Source of the DNA: an uncultured Collinsella sp.
Lineage (GTDB): Bacteria > Actinomycetota > Coriobacteriia > Coriobacteriales > Coriobacteriaceae
DNA: 64,000 bases
Direction of reading: 5' to 3'
Assembly (NCBI GenBank): GCA_900544115.1
Contig: UQTW01000001.1
Coordinates: forward strand, 124,001-188,000
Position numbers and translations under genes: made by a program. Every line of letters starts with the position of its first letter. Position 1 is the first letter of the stretch. Below are positions 40,553 to 50,339 of the stretch, one piece after another. The notes below the pieces were generated by a model. That model did not search any database. It was not told the origin of the DNA and saw nothing but the letters and a program-made list of their open reading frames with translations.

Positions 40553-42853
40553 ATGTTCGCTGCCGCCATCTCGCTCGTCGGTCTTGCGGCGACCGTCTAC
40601 CTTGTCTTGCGCGAGGCCAAGGCCATTTGCGCAAAGTCGGGCACCGTTGCTAAAAGCGCTCTTGGGTGGAGCGTCGCCTTCGGCCTGTTCCAGCTCTTTT
40701 TGACCGTCTGGGGCGCTATTGGCCTCGTCGCCCAAAACGAGCCGCTCGCCTTTGTGATGCTCATCCTGACCAACGCCATCCTCACCGGCTGCGCTTGGGC
40801 CAGCATCGCCCGCGACCGCATCGCCCCGCGCGTCTTTGCGTTCGCCGCGCCCGACGCCCCCGCTCCCACCGGCAAGCTCGCCCGTCTGCGCGGCGCCTTT
40901 GTGGGCAAATCGCTCGTCGCCGCCGTCCTGTGCCTGCTGCTCGCCGGCGTCTTTGCGCTGCTGGGCATGGAGGTCTCGTCCAACCACGACTTTACCTGGG
41001 TCTACCCCCTGTGCATCCTGCTCGAGTGGGCCATCATCGCCACACTCATGACTGGCTTGTTCTTCCTATTCCAGCGCCACGGCGCAGCTTCCGCGGTCCT
41101 GGCCTTTGCCCTCTTTGTCCTGGGCATTGCCGAGTTCTTTGTCATCACGTTTAAATCCATGCCCATCCAGCCGGGCGACCTTTCGGCCATCTCCACCGCC
41201 GCCGCAGTCGCCGGCAACGGCTACACCTTCTCCATCTCGCTGTTCTGCGTGCTGTCTATGGGCTTTACCGCCATCGCCATGCTGCTGTGCGAGTACGCCG
41301 GCCTGGTCGCGCCGCACCGTCAGAAGGGCGCCGCCAACGCCAAGCGCATGTTGCTCACCAACCTGCTCGTGGCGGTGCTGTGCCTGGGCGGCGTGACCGC
41401 GCATGTCACGCTCATCGACTACTACAACACCCTCGGCATCACCGTCTACACCTGGCGTCCGCTCGAGAGCTACTGGCGCGAGGGCTATCTGCCTGCCTTT
41501 ATTAGCGCGGCACAGTCCATCAAGCCGCCCAAACCCGCCGACTATTCTGTCGATGACGCCAAGGCCACGCTCAAAAAGTACGCCAAGGCCTACGACAAGT
41601 CCGACGCGGCCAAGAGCGACGAGCGCGCCGCCGCAAAGGAGCAGTTCGACAGCGAGAAGCCCACGGTCATCGCCATCATGAACGAGACCTTCTCGGACCT
41701 GTCCATCTACCAGAACATGCGCGCCGGCTACGAGGGCCCGCAGTACTTTAAGAACCTGTCCAACTGCCTCAGCCGCGGCAAGCTCTATGTGAGCGCCTAC
41801 GGCGGCGGTACCGCCAATACCGAGTTTGAGTTTATGACCGGCAACTCCATGGCCAACCTGGGCTCGGGCGTGTACCCCTACACCATCTACAACATGGAAA
41901 CGACTGGGAACCTGGCAGAGCAGTTCAAATCGCTCGGCTATTCCACCACGGCCATGCACCCCAACCACGCCACCAACTGGAACCGCGAGAACGTCTATAA
42001 GGACTTTGGCTTTGACCAGTTCCTGTCCATCAACGATTTCCAGGGCGCCGATACCCTGCGCGGCATGGTGACCGACCAGGCTACCTACGACAAGATTCTG
42101 GAGCTGCTCGACCAGAACGCCGACCCGCAGTTCATCTTCGATGTGACCATGCAGAACCACTCGGGCTACGACACGGGCCTGCTGCCGGCAGATAAGCAGA
42201 TGCACCTCAACATCGACACGACCGATCTGGACGCCAAGACCGTCGAGGACGGCACGCTGTCCGATGTCGACGAGTACGTCTCGTGCATCGAGCAGTCCGA
42301 CCAGGCGCTTCGCTACTTCCTCAACGCCCTGAGCAAGCTCGACCGTAAGGTAGTCGTGGTGTTCTGGGGCGACCACCAGCCGTTCTTCCCGTCCAAGTTC
42401 AACGATAAGTGGTTTACCGGCGAGGACGACGCCACCCACCAAGAGCGCTTGTGGCAGACCGACTACATCATCTGGGCCAACTACGACGTTGCCGGTTGCG
42501 ACCAGACGAGCGAGGTCGACGACCTGTCCACCAACTACCTGTCCACGCAGCTTATGCAGCTGATCGGCGCACCGCTGACCGACTACCAGAAGGCGCATAT
42601 GACGCTGCGCGAGTCGCTGCCCGCCATCAACTCCGTGGGCTACGAGGACGCCAGCCTGCGCTGGGCGCTCTCCTCCAACGTCACCGGTGACGACGCCGCT
42701 GCCGCAGCCGCCACCAAGGCGCGCGAGGATTACGCCAAGATGCAGTACTACGAGATGTTCCGCGACGGCAAGAACGTGTACACCGAGCACTTCCAGACCG
42801 AGGCCAACGAGACCGACCCCAACCTGGCGCCGGGCACGACCAAGATCAAGTAG
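40553..42853 (+). CDS. LTA synthase-family phosphoglycerol transferase (sulfatase fold)
   Basis: A 766-residue protein: N-terminal membrane domain with about six to eight helices (1-275), a linker, and an extracellular sulfatase-fold domain (about 380-690). Catalytic-site blocks are IAIMNETFSDLSIY (metal Glu), GGGTANTEFEFMTGNSM (nucleophile Thr) and VVFWGDHQPFFP (metal Asp/His). LtaS-type enzymes transfer glycerol phosphate from phosphatidylglycerol to a cell-surface polymer. ATG at 40553 follows GAGGAG. It is monocistronic and ends just before a large structured repeat. Whether it makes LTA proper or modifies another glycan cannot be told. Confidence 0.88.
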   Translation: MFAAAISLVGLAATVYLVLREAKAICAKSGTVAKSALGWSVAFGLFQLFLTVWGAIGLVAQNEPLAFVMLILTNAILTGCAWASIARDRIAPRVFAFAAPDAPAPTGKLARLRGAFVGKSLVAAVLCLLLAGVFALLGMEVSSNHDFTWVYPLCILLEWAIIATLMTGLFFLFQRHGAASAVLAFALFVLGIAEFFVITFKSMPIQPGDLSAISTAAAVAGNGYTFSISLFCVLSMGFTAIAMLLCEYAGLVAPHRQKGAANAKRMLLTNLLVAVLCLGGVTAHVTLIDYYNTLGITVYTWRPLESYWREGYLPAFISAAQSIKPPKPADYSVDDAKATLKKYAKAYDKSDAAKSDERAAAKEQFDSEKPTVIAIMNETFSDLSIYQNMRAGYEGPQYFKNLSNCLSRGKLYVSAYGGGTANTEFEFMTGNSMANLGSGVYPYTIYNMETTGNLAEQFKSLGYSTTAMHPNHATNWNRENVYKDFGFDQFLSINDFQGADTLRGMVTDQATYDKILELLDQNADPQFIFDVTMQNHSGYDTGLLPADKQMHLNIDTTDLDAKTVEDGTLSDVDEYVSCIEQSDQALRYFLNALSKLDRKVVVVFWGDHQPFFPSKFNDKWFTGEDDATHQERLWQTDYIIWANYDVAGCDQTSEVDDLSTNYLSTQLMQLIGAPLTDYQKAHMTLRESLPAINSVGYEDASLRWALSSNVTGDDAAAAAATKAREDYAKMQYYEMFRDGKNVYTEHFQTEANETDPNLAPGTTKIK

Positions 42854-42880
42854 CGACTAGCTGCGAGTTCATAACAGAAA

Positions 42881-43010
42881 CGTCTGTCCGGGCGGAGGCA
42901 TATAAGGTTCCCTGCTCGGACAGTCCTGCGCAAGACGGAGGCCACATTAAGTGGCCTCCTTTGCGTGCGGAACTCGCGATGAACCTTATATGCCTCCGCC
43001 CGGACAGACG
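42881..43010. repeat. Nested hairpin element, copy 1
   Basis: Perfect 30-base arms (42881-42910 with 42981-43010) enclose a 70-base centre with a terminator-like GGAGGCCAC/GTGGCCTCC hairpin (42937-42959). The centre recurs inverted at 43449-43517, but with entirely different, still self-complementary arms. Confidence 0.85.
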
Positions 43011-43037
43011 CCTTGTTGTTGGAGCACGGCTTGTCAT

Positions 43038-43045
43038 GGGGGGGG
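43038..43045. repeat. G8 homopolymer tract
   Basis: Eight G followed by TACC. A matching G10-TACC in opposite orientation lies at 52740-52749 (C10 on the plus strand) on the other side of the surface locus. Confidence 0.8.
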
Positions 43046-43067
43046 TACCCGCAACATATATAAGACG

Positions 43068-43092
43068 AAGGCCACGTCATGTGGCCTTTTTT
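43068..43092 (+). terminator. Small intrinsic terminator
   Basis: AAGGCCAC, loop GTCAT, GTGGCCTT and a run of T. It repeats the AGGCCAC/GTGGCCT stem found in the centres of both nested hairpin elements. Confidence 0.75.
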
Positions 43093-43105
43093 GCATCCGG
43101 AAGCC

Positions 43106-43395
43106 GTGTCCCAGAATTCACGTCCGGAGTGGGATGCAGTTTCCGCTTACGGTCCCGTTGGGAAACCCCATCCCATTCCGATCACAAATTCCGGGTCACA
43201 TTTTCCGCCAAGGCTTCAACCGGAAACCGTGTCCCATTTCTCAGCCGAATACTGGGATGCATTTTCCGCTGAGTCCCTCAATCGGAAAGTGCATCCCATT
43301 CCAAAGGCGAATTCCGGGATGGACTTTCCAAAACCCCGCCCATCCGGAAAGCCCGTCCCACTCCGAATACATCCAGGCATAAAATCATCAGCTTA
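43106..43395 (+). repeat. Family E tandem hairpin array, copy E1 (four units)
   Basis: About four imperfect units of 65-75 bases. Each reads roughly TTCCGG..GGGATG..TTTCC, loop, GGAAA..CATCCCAYTCCGA, so each can fold into a hairpin. The first and last units match those of E2 at 52853 closely; E2 has one unit fewer. Confidence 0.7.
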
Positions 43396-43421
43396 TTAGG
43401 CCTTCTATCAATAAAGAGACA

Positions 43422-43544
43422 CCCTCCCGGGCGGCGGGCACGAAGTTCATCGCGAGTTCCGCACGCAAAGAAGGCCACTTAATGTGGCCTTCGTCTTGCG
43501 CAGGACTGTAGAGCAGGGAACTTCGTGCCCGCCGCCCGGGAGGG
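43422..43544. repeat. Nested hairpin element, copy 2 (inverted)
   Basis: Perfect 27-base arms (43422-43448 with 43518-43544) enclose a centre that is nearly the exact reverse complement of the centre of copy 1. The arms differ in sequence from copy 1 but again pair perfectly. It ends 22 bases before the surface-locus stop codon. Confidence 0.85.
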
Positions 43545-43565
43545 CGTTTCATTTAGAAGATGAAC

Positions 43566-44264
43566 CTAGCGCTTATCCCTCCGGGACAAAAGAAGCGCGG
43601 CTATAAATGCGATGATTGCAAGTGTCAGCAACACCAAAAGCAACGTGAGCGTGTTGTCGCCTGTTGCCACCAGACCAAGCAAACCGGGCTTCTTGCTGTC
43701 AGCAGACTGCATGGGGATCTTCTCGCCATCGTCCTCGGCGGTGATTTCCCAGCGAATGGTCTTGTTTGCGTCGGCAACCTCGTTGCCCACCGATGTCGGA
43801 ACGTTTAGCTGCAAATTAAGCACCGTGCTGCCATCGCTCGTAAACGTGGCGATTTGCGTGGGATAAGCGAACACGCTGCCCGGTGTTCCTGTCTGGAGCC
43901 AACCTGCAGAGCCATCGCCCGCCGACGCCGTTAGGGTAATGGGCGACAGCAGGCGTGCCGTCTCGTGATCGACAACGGCACGCACAAACACGCGCACCTG
44001 GGACTTTACGCCCGTGGCACGAATCTCTATCTGCTGATCACGCACATCGCCAGGCATCAGATCTTTAAAGGCCAAAAACAGATCGGGCTCCCCCGAGGAG
44101 TCCGTCGCCCCCGAGACCGTCAGCTGACGCGCATTTCCGTCATAGGCAATCGTGGGAGCATCGGCAAACGCACGGGCAGGCGCGGCAAGCGCGGCAACAC
44201 AGGCAACAACCGCGACCACACAGCGCACGGCGCGCATAGCGTCTTTGCGAATCGGAAAAGCCAT
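43566..44264 (-). CDS. Secreted membrane- or wall-anchored protein of the SipW locus
   Basis: A 232-residue protein with a Sec signal peptide (about 1-35, AALAAPARAFADA), a beta-rich extracellular region (about 36-195), and a C-terminal LVATGD motif followed by about 23 hydrophobic residues and RRDKR. That end resembles a sortase sorting signal with a non-standard motif, or a simple membrane anchor. ATG at 44264 is next to the previous stop, with GGGGGT upstream. It is the last gene of the operon and could fix the fibre proteins to the envelope. No sortase gene is in the window. Confidence 0.75.
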   Translation of the reverse strand: MAFPIRKDAMRAVRCVVAVVACVAALAAPARAFADAPTIAYDGNARQLTVSGATDSSGEPDLFLAFKDLMPGDVRDQQIEIRATGVKSQVRVFVRAVVDHETARLLSPITLTASAGDGSAGWLQTGTPGSVFAYPTQIATFTSDGSTVLNLQLNVPTSVGNEVADANKTIRWEITAEDDGEKIPMQSADSKKPGLLGLVATGDNTLTLLLVLLTLAIIAFIAALLLSRRDKR

Positions 44265-44266
44265 GC

Positions 44267-44836
44267 TTACGCACCCCCATGCGGCGGCACCAGCACGCCA
44301 TCCTTGACCGTACAGCCCCATGCCTCTGTAACTGCGTCATCGGGCGTGGACTGAATTGCCTGGGTCGAAATGTCGACGACCAGGTTCTTGCCATCCGCCT
44401 TCCTCTCAGTCACGCTCTTGATGAGCACGCCGGTTTTGTCCATCGGCGCAACGGAAGATGTCCAATAGTAGAATCCGTCGGACGCGGCAACCCAAGACGA
44501 GGCGCTGTTGGAAGCAGACGCATCGGACACGTTGCCCCACTCAATAACGTAGTCCGTTCCCGCAACCGGCTCATCCCACAGGCGCGCGCCATCCTGGTCC
44601 TGCCAGTAGATATCCACCGCAGCACGCAGGTATGCCGGAGCCGAGCCCTTGTTTGTAATCGTGACGTCACTCTTCACGTTGCCATTGGGCTTCTCGTCCA
44701 CCGAGGGCTTCACCGAGCCAAAACCAAACTCGTTGACCAGCACGCCCGTAACCGAAAGCCACGCAAAGGTGCCGGCAGCGCCAGCCAAAAGAAGAACGCC
44801 GACAAGGAGGGCGACGATCTGCTTGCGCTTACCCAT
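44267..44836 (-). CDS. SipW-dependent-type secreted protein (TasA/CalY-like), 189 aa
   Basis: The N-terminus MGKRKQIVALLVGVLLLAG followed by GTFAWLSVTG is the SipW-type signal peptide pattern (short basic start, hydrophobic core, G-T-(Y/F)-A-(W/F)-L-S). The mature part is a beta-rich domain with NGNVKSDVTITNKGSAPAYLRAAVDIYW, the fold element shared by TasA/camelysin-like subunits. It starts one base after the stop of the giant protein gene, so they are coupled. A minor fibre subunit or adaptor is likely. Confidence 0.75.
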   Translation of the reverse strand: MGKRKQIVALLVGVLLLAGAAGTFAWLSVTGVLVNEFGFGSVKPSVDEKPNGNVKSDVTITNKGSAPAYLRAAVDIYWQDQDGARLWDEPVAGTDYVIEWGNVSDASASNSASSWVAASDGFYYWTSSVAPMDKTGVLIKSVTERKADGKNLVVDISTQAIQSTPDDAVTEAWGCTVKDGVLVPPHGGA

Positions 44837-44837
44837 C

Positions 44838-47800
44838 CTAGTCCTCCCTCCTTAGCGTGCCGTTTTCCCAAACATTCTTGGCACGCGAGCCACCATCGAC
44901 CCATTTGTCCTTCGCGCGCGTGTTAACGCACGTCACCACGGCGTCGCCTGCGCTCGAAGCAGACGAAATCGTCAGCTCGGCAGATTTGCCGGGAGCCTTA
45001 CCCGGCGTGCTCAGCTCACCCTGGTAGCGCCATGCCCAAGCCGTGTCTTCCTCGACGGTATAGGTGCCCGCCGGAGCAGAAAATTGCACGCTGCCGACAT
45101 ACCAGACCTCACCGTTTTCGTCGCGCTGCTCGCTAACTTTCACCTCGACCATGCGCGTCTCGGCAGGAGAACCCTCCGACGCCTTTCGCGTTATCTTAAA
45201 GCGGAACGTTTGCCCCATTGCGCTGGCGTCGGTAGTCTTTTTAACGATCGTCAGCGCATGATTCTGGGTAAATTTGAACACGGCATTACCGGGACCTTGC
45301 TCGCCTTCGCCTGTCTTCTTGGACTCCAGACGGTTGGCCAGGTCAAACGAACCATTACCCGAACCCAGACTGTAGAGCGAGACAAACTTGCCGTTCACAG
45401 GCTTTTCCGCCGCAGAAACGCCCTCTGCACCAGGGCCGTAGCTTGCCTGCGTTACCGTAACGGTCAGTTGTGTTCCCATAAACGGCTCGGCAAAGCAGAC
45501 CTTAAACGGCGCCTGGTCGGCACCGTCATCGACGGTGTTGGCGGCGGCGGGATCGAGCAGCCATTTAAGCTGCGCGGTCATGGTTACGGGTTTCGCGGGA
45601 TCAGACGTATCGTTGGCAACCACGCGATACGTCACGGGATACAGGTCCATGTCGCCCTTGACTGGCTCGCCCTTGAACTCATCCCAAGACTTTGCAGTGC
45701 CATCGGCACCCACATATCGCCACTCCAAGAAGAGCTCGCGCTTATCGCCATTGGCAGCAGCCTGTTCATCGAGCAGCGCGACGATCTTGGAGTGGGCGTC
45801 CGGATCGTACGCCACGGATTTTTGCTCCATCACAGGATTGCCGTCGTTGTCGTAGAAAGGGTTGCCGCTCTCGTCCATTTTGGGAACATCGACCGTGTAG
45901 ACAAAGCCAGGCTTACCGTCCTGCGCGCGCTCGTCGCCCGAGTCGACCGTCGCCGTAAAGATGACCGCCCCGTCGACGCTGTGATAGCGCACCTTATACG
46001 GCGTGACCTTGTACACCGCGGTATACGTCGCGCCCTTAAAGGGTTCACTACCCTCGAGGGGATACTTATCGTCTTCGGTCAACAGGGTGTATTTGCCATC
46101 GGGTTCATAGTCGCGCGACCAGCCGACAAAGTCGTACTTGGTGCCGTCAATGCCGACAACCTCAGCTGTAGCTCTTACTTCCAGCGAAATTTGATCGCCA
46201 GAGTCGGTGCGCGAAAGAGAACGCACGGAATCGGGGTTATCCAGATTGGCATCGATATTCGATTGGACAATTACCGCGCTGGCACGGTAGACCGGGTACA
46301 GCTCCATGGGGGCGTTAACCACAGTGTTTGTATTCACCATGGGAAGGCCGTCCGACCAAACGACATAACAGTTGCCGGATGCCGGTTTAGTTTCCGTCCA
46401 GCCTACGAAGGCATTGTATGCGTTCGTTGCATCATCGATGTCGCCAACGTTATACGTCGGCAGCGGGATGCCGTCCTTAAGGCTGCCGAGCGTATCGCCC
46501 TGCTGGGCTACCTTGCCATCCACATCTTTGGCATTGAGATGGTACACGACCGCCAACGGCGAATAGTACGCCACAAATGTATAGGCTCCGCCGGGTTCCA
46601 CCTGATAGGAATACGAGTTATCGCCGTTAGGTTCGAGCTTTTTAACCTCACCGTTCGGGAGTTCGATTTCGACCTTATTCAGCTTGTATAACTCGCCGCC
46701 GGACTTGTATACCGTCGTTTCGATATCAGGAGTCACCGTTGCCGTGGCGGGATCGTTGTCCGCATTGAGATTAGGGGTGATGTCATACCTAGGAACATTC
46801 ACCTCGGAAGTGCCATTAAAACCGGCGCGGTGCAGGTTGGTGGTGTAGTTGACGTCGAACTTTGCGTAGACGGGATAGGCATCCTGACACTTGGTGACCT
46901 TGAAGTCATCCGTCGCCAAGTATGGCGCCGCCTTTTCCGGATCGCTCGTCACATAGGGGTCGTTGGCGACATCATAGATATAGTTCCAGACGGGAGAATC
47001 CTTCTGGACCTCGGCGGTCGAAATCCAACCCAAGAACTTATATCTCGGATCCGGCTCGCCCTTAGGATTCCGCACGGCCATTTCAGTATCGGTCGGAGAA
47101 GACTCGAGGGTCAGGGGGCTCTCATACGATCCCTTCTCACCATCTTCTGGCTTTTCGGCCACTTTAACCGACTTATTAACATGCGGGTAGTAATACGTGA
47201 ACGTCGGATCCGCCCCGTTCACCTTGGTCTGCAGCAAGTTACTCTCATAGCGCCGCGTGGCAGTCCTCACGACATTATCGCCCTTGTTGTAGAAATTAAC
47301 GTCCGTGGTAATCATCGCGCGAACGTAGTACTTCTTATCTGTACGCACCATGCTCTCGATGGGATTTTTCACATATGTCCAATATTCACCATCGCGCTCA
47401 AGCGTCCAGAAATTCAGGCGATAGCGATCATTCACCGGTTTGACCGTTACGTTCAGCGAAGCCGAAGTCCAAGTATCGCTTAGCGTTGCAGCGCCTGGAA
47501 AATCGGTATCGGCATAGAGGTTTTTTAGAGTATCGGCTCCCGTATCGTTTTTAACGTTGTGCGAGTACGCGTTAAGGGGACTCACGACAAGGGTTTCCTT
47601 CGTGAAGCGCGTGCCACACGTTTCATAACTATCCTTTATACCGTGGTCAACATGCTCCGGGCCCCAGTGGACGACGTTTTCACGCACGAAGGTACTACCG
47701 ACGTTTTCCTCAAAGGGCGTTTGATAGCGATTCCAAACGGAACAAAGTAGCTTGCTGTCCGTAAACTCATGGTTGGTATAAGCCCGAACGTAATAATCCA

Positions 47801-50336
47801 CTCGGTACTCAAAGCGGGCGATGTAGGTATGCGGCGCGGTTAAATCGACATCGGTGGGGAGCGTATAGCTGGGATCGCGGCTTACGCGCACCTCAAGCGG
47901 GGCATCCTCGGTTCCCTTGTTTTCATACCAGCCCAGGAAACGGTAGCCGTCGGGCAGCGCACCGTCCTCTGATAAAGGCTTGTTGTCCACGTCGCACACC
48001 CGCACCGTGTACACACCGGTGCCATCCTCGGCAGTCTCAACCTTAACGTCAGTTTTGCCCACACCATCGCGCCGAGTCTGATCGTCGATTGCATCCTGCT
48101 CATTGCCCTCAAACACCGTCATGATGTTCGACACATAGTCGGTGTACACCGGATAAAAATCGGTAGGGCCAAGCACAGTGATCTCAGCGCCGGCAGGATA
48201 GAACGCACCGGCGTTTTTTAGCTCGGCAAGCTTAGGCGAGGTGATGGCCGCGTAACCGCCATGCATCCCGGCCTCGCCGCTCGGCTGCGTCGTCCAACCA
48301 ATAAAGGTGGCGCTGGCAGATAGAGTGCCGCGGTCCGCAGGGGCAACCGGCGTTAAACCGACACCATAGCGGTACCAATCCGTCGACTTGTCGTGCGCCT
48401 CGCCGCTCTGCCACGAGAGCATCTCACCCTTGACGTTATAGAACAGCACCTGCGCCTCGTACGAAGCGATAAACAGGTCATTGCCCTTAAAACCGTCGAC
48501 CCCCTTGGCATTATCGGCGGTATAGGTCGACGTATGCTCGTGTGCCTCGCTCTTCTGGACCTGCTTGCCGGCAGCCACAGCATCGGCATCGGTCTTGCCG
48601 TCAAACCAGCTGTTGTCTTGTCCAATTCGATTCACACGCACATCGGGCTCACGGAACCAGCCCATGAAGCGATAACCGCCGTTGGCATCGGTCAAGCCCT
48701 TGGGCTTTGCGGAGGTATCCTGCCTAAACGTCACCGATGTATCGCCCTGGGCCAAGCCCTGAGCCGTTCCCGCCAGCACGGCGCTCACGGCAAAGGCATA
48801 CGGGTCCGAGGTCGCCTGATCAATACCAAGTTTGGTTGCCTCGATGGTCGCGGTACCCGCACCGGGAAAATCGATCGTCGCCTTAACGCTCTGGCCATGC
48901 ACGGGAATCTTCAGCTTGTAATCCATCGCCCACTCATTGGTGTGCTGGCCACCCAGGGCATCGTCGTTGTCGGTCGAGCGCATGGTGCCGGCACAAAAAT
49001 CGTAGTCGTGCTCCTCCCACAGCTCACGCGTGGTGTAGCGCTCGTCGTCCCATGGACCATAGCTGTCGCCCTTGGTGGTACCGTCGCCGCCAAAAGAGGG
49101 GATCTTTTTCTTAGCCGCGGTACCCTGGCTGCTGCCTTTTAGGCTCACGCTCGGCTTAAAGTAGCACTCGGTGACCGTGGCATCATCCTTGTTGGCACGC
49201 GCGGCAATACCGCCCAGGTTCACATCGTTTTGAATGATGGGGATCACGGCGATGGGATTGTACTGACGCGAGCTCAAGTCACCCGCAAAATGGCTTCGAA
49301 CGAGCTCGTTGCCCTTTTCGGTTAGAATACGACCCGCCAAGCCACCCGTCCACGCACGCGTCACGGCGACGACGCCCACATATGACGCGGCATAGCTGTA
49401 GCACTGCGCCGTCGAGAAGCAGTCGATAATCTTGGCCTCGCCCGCCATGCAGCCCACAAAACCCGAGGCGTACACGTTGTTGCCGCCCAGAGCGCCAACA
49501 GCCACGTCGTACTTATTGGTGACGTCGGTCATGCCATTCGCGGCAATCGAGCCGTCCTTCTTGCGCGTAGGTGTAACGCGGCAGTACTCAATCGTCGAAT
49601 TTGTAACATAGCCGGCAAACGCCGCCATATACAGACCCTCACCGCCGAGCGCCTGCACGCCCGAGGTCGTATTGTTGACGGCACGGCCGCCACGGACCTC
49701 GCAGTTGTAGAGGGTGCAGCCGTCGAGCTCGCCGGCGATGAGACCGCCCTCAAAGCCTGCGTTGGTAATGAGGTTGAGAGCATTGTTGGCGCAGGTCACG
49801 TGCAGCGTGCTCTCCATGACCATAACGTTTTCGAAACGCGTATTGACGGCCTTGCCCACGATAATGCCACCGCGGAAGTCCGCCCACACGTTGGCGTCCT
49901 TGACCAGGAAGTTTTTGATGGTGGCACCGTTGGTCTCGGCAAAAAAGCCCGTGTCGCGCTCGGGGTCAAAAGCGTCTTTATCGTAGTTCAGGCCCTCAAC
50001 GGTGTGGTTTTGACCATCGAACACGCCCTTAAACGGATGCTCCTTGTTGCCAAACGACAGATGCTTAACGGTGTCTGCAACGATGGCTTTCATGTCGTCG
50101 CTGTCGAGCTCAATGTCGTTATCGAGATAAACGTGCCAGCCGGACGTATCGCGCTCGCGCGACAGCGCCACACACAACAAAAAGTCAGCCTCGTTTTTGA
50201 TGTGGAATTCGGTTTTGGCCTCGGGCACATCCTCGGCATGCACCGCCGTCGGCAGCGCCATAACGCAGCAAAGGGCAATCGCCGCGACGGCAACTAGCCT
50301 GCTAAGCACGCCCCGGTTCATGTTCTTGATCTTCAT
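44838..50336 (-). CDS. Giant InlB-repeat surface protein of the SipW locus, 1832 aa
   Basis: The signal peptide (1-34) ends AVHA before EDVPE. Residues about 45-400 are a GLUG-like beta-helix region with repeated GG(L/I)-type turns. Then come many InlB B-type (Flg_new) repeats, recognisable by (F)xGW: FMGWFREP, FIGWTTQP, FLGWYENK, FLGWISTA, FVGWTETK, FVGWSRDY. Near residues 1690-1810 is a SpaA/DUF5979-like domain with FRFKITRKAS and GTYTVEEDTAW. The end (NTRAKDKWVDGG...LRRED) has no anchor motif. Such proteins are adhesins; anchoring must come from a partner. It lies between two TasA-like genes in one operon. Confidence 0.85.
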   Translation of the reverse strand: MKIKNMNRGVLSRLVAVAAIALCCVMALPTAVHAEDVPEAKTEFHIKNEADFLLCVALSRERDTSGWHVYLDNDIELDSDDMKAIVADTVKHLSFGNKEHPFKGVFDGQNHTVEGLNYDKDAFDPERDTGFFAETNGATIKNFLVKDANVWADFRGGIIVGKAVNTRFENVMVMESTLHVTCANNALNLITNAGFEGGLIAGELDGCTLYNCEVRGGRAVNNTTSGVQALGGEGLYMAAFAGYVTNSTIEYCRVTPTRKKDGSIAANGMTDVTNKYDVAVGALGGNNVYASGFVGCMAGEAKIIDCFSTAQCYSYAASYVGVVAVTRAWTGGLAGRILTEKGNELVRSHFAGDLSSRQYNPIAVIPIIQNDVNLGGIAARANKDDATVTECYFKPSVSLKGSSQGTAAKKKIPSFGGDGTTKGDSYGPWDDERYTTRELWEEHDYDFCAGTMRSTDNDDALGGQHTNEWAMDYKLKIPVHGQSVKATIDFPGAGTATIEATKLGIDQATSDPYAFAVSAVLAGTAQGLAQGDTSVTFRQDTSAKPKGLTDANGGYRFMGWFREPDVRVNRIGQDNSWFDGKTDADAVAAGKQVQKSEAHEHTSTYTADNAKGVDGFKGNDLFIASYEAQVLFYNVKGEMLSWQSGEAHDKSTDWYRYGVGLTPVAPADRGTLSASATFIGWTTQPSGEAGMHGGYAAITSPKLAELKNAGAFYPAGAEITVLGPTDFYPVYTDYVSNIMTVFEGNEQDAIDDQTRRDGVGKTDVKVETAEDGTGVYTVRVCDVDNKPLSEDGALPDGYRFLGWYENKGTEDAPLEVRVSRDPSYTLPTDVDLTAPHTYIARFEYRVDYYVRAYTNHEFTDSKLLCSVWNRYQTPFEENVGSTFVRENVVHWGPEHVDHGIKDSYETCGTRFTKETLVVSPLNAYSHNVKNDTGADTLKNLYADTDFPGAATLSDTWTSASLNVTVKPVNDRYRLNFWTLERDGEYWTYVKNPIESMVRTDKKYYVRAMITTDVNFYNKGDNVVRTATRRYESNLLQTKVNGADPTFTYYYPHVNKSVKVAEKPEDGEKGSYESPLTLESSPTDTEMAVRNPKGEPDPRYKFLGWISTAEVQKDSPVWNYIYDVANDPYVTSDPEKAAPYLATDDFKVTKCQDAYPVYAKFDVNYTTNLHRAGFNGTSEVNVPRYDITPNLNADNDPATATVTPDIETTVYKSGGELYKLNKVEIELPNGEVKKLEPNGDNSYSYQVEPGGAYTFVAYYSPLAVVYHLNAKDVDGKVAQQGDTLGSLKDGIPLPTYNVGDIDDATNAYNAFVGWTETKPASGNCYVVWSDGLPMVNTNTVVNAPMELYPVYRASAVIVQSNIDANLDNPDSVRSLSRTDSGDQISLEVRATAEVVGIDGTKYDFVGWSRDYEPDGKYTLLTEDDKYPLEGSEPFKGATYTAVYKVTPYKVRYHSVDGAVIFTATVDSGDERAQDGKPGFVYTVDVPKMDESGNPFYDNDGNPVMEQKSVAYDPDAHSKIVALLDEQAAANGDKRELFLEWRYVGADGTAKSWDEFKGEPVKGDMDLYPVTYRVVANDTSDPAKPVTMTAQLKWLLDPAAANTVDDGADQAPFKVCFAEPFMGTQLTVTVTQASYGPGAEGVSAAEKPVNGKFVSLYSLGSGNGSFDLANRLESKKTGEGEQGPGNAVFKFTQNHALTIVKKTTDASAMGQTFRFKITRKASEGSPAETRMVEVKVSEQRDENGEVWYVGSVQFSAPAGTYTVEEDTAWAWRYQGELSTPGKAPGKSAELTISSASSAGDAVVTCVNTRAKDKWVDGGSRAKNVWENGTLRRED

Positions 50337-50339
50337 AGG

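Larger units (their letters stand above)
42854..43565. other. 712-base intergenic repeat cluster upstream of surface locus
   Basis: No gene is supported. In order it holds a long hairpin element (42881-43010), a G8 tract (43038-43045), a small terminator (43068-43092), the E1 hairpin array (43106-43395) and an inverted copy of the first element (43422-43544). Confidence 0.75.

Noticed and set aside
43106..43395. CRISPR array in the E1/E2 repeat blocks
   Set aside because: Units are imperfect, hairpin-forming and contiguous, without regular unique spacers, and there are no cas genes in the window.
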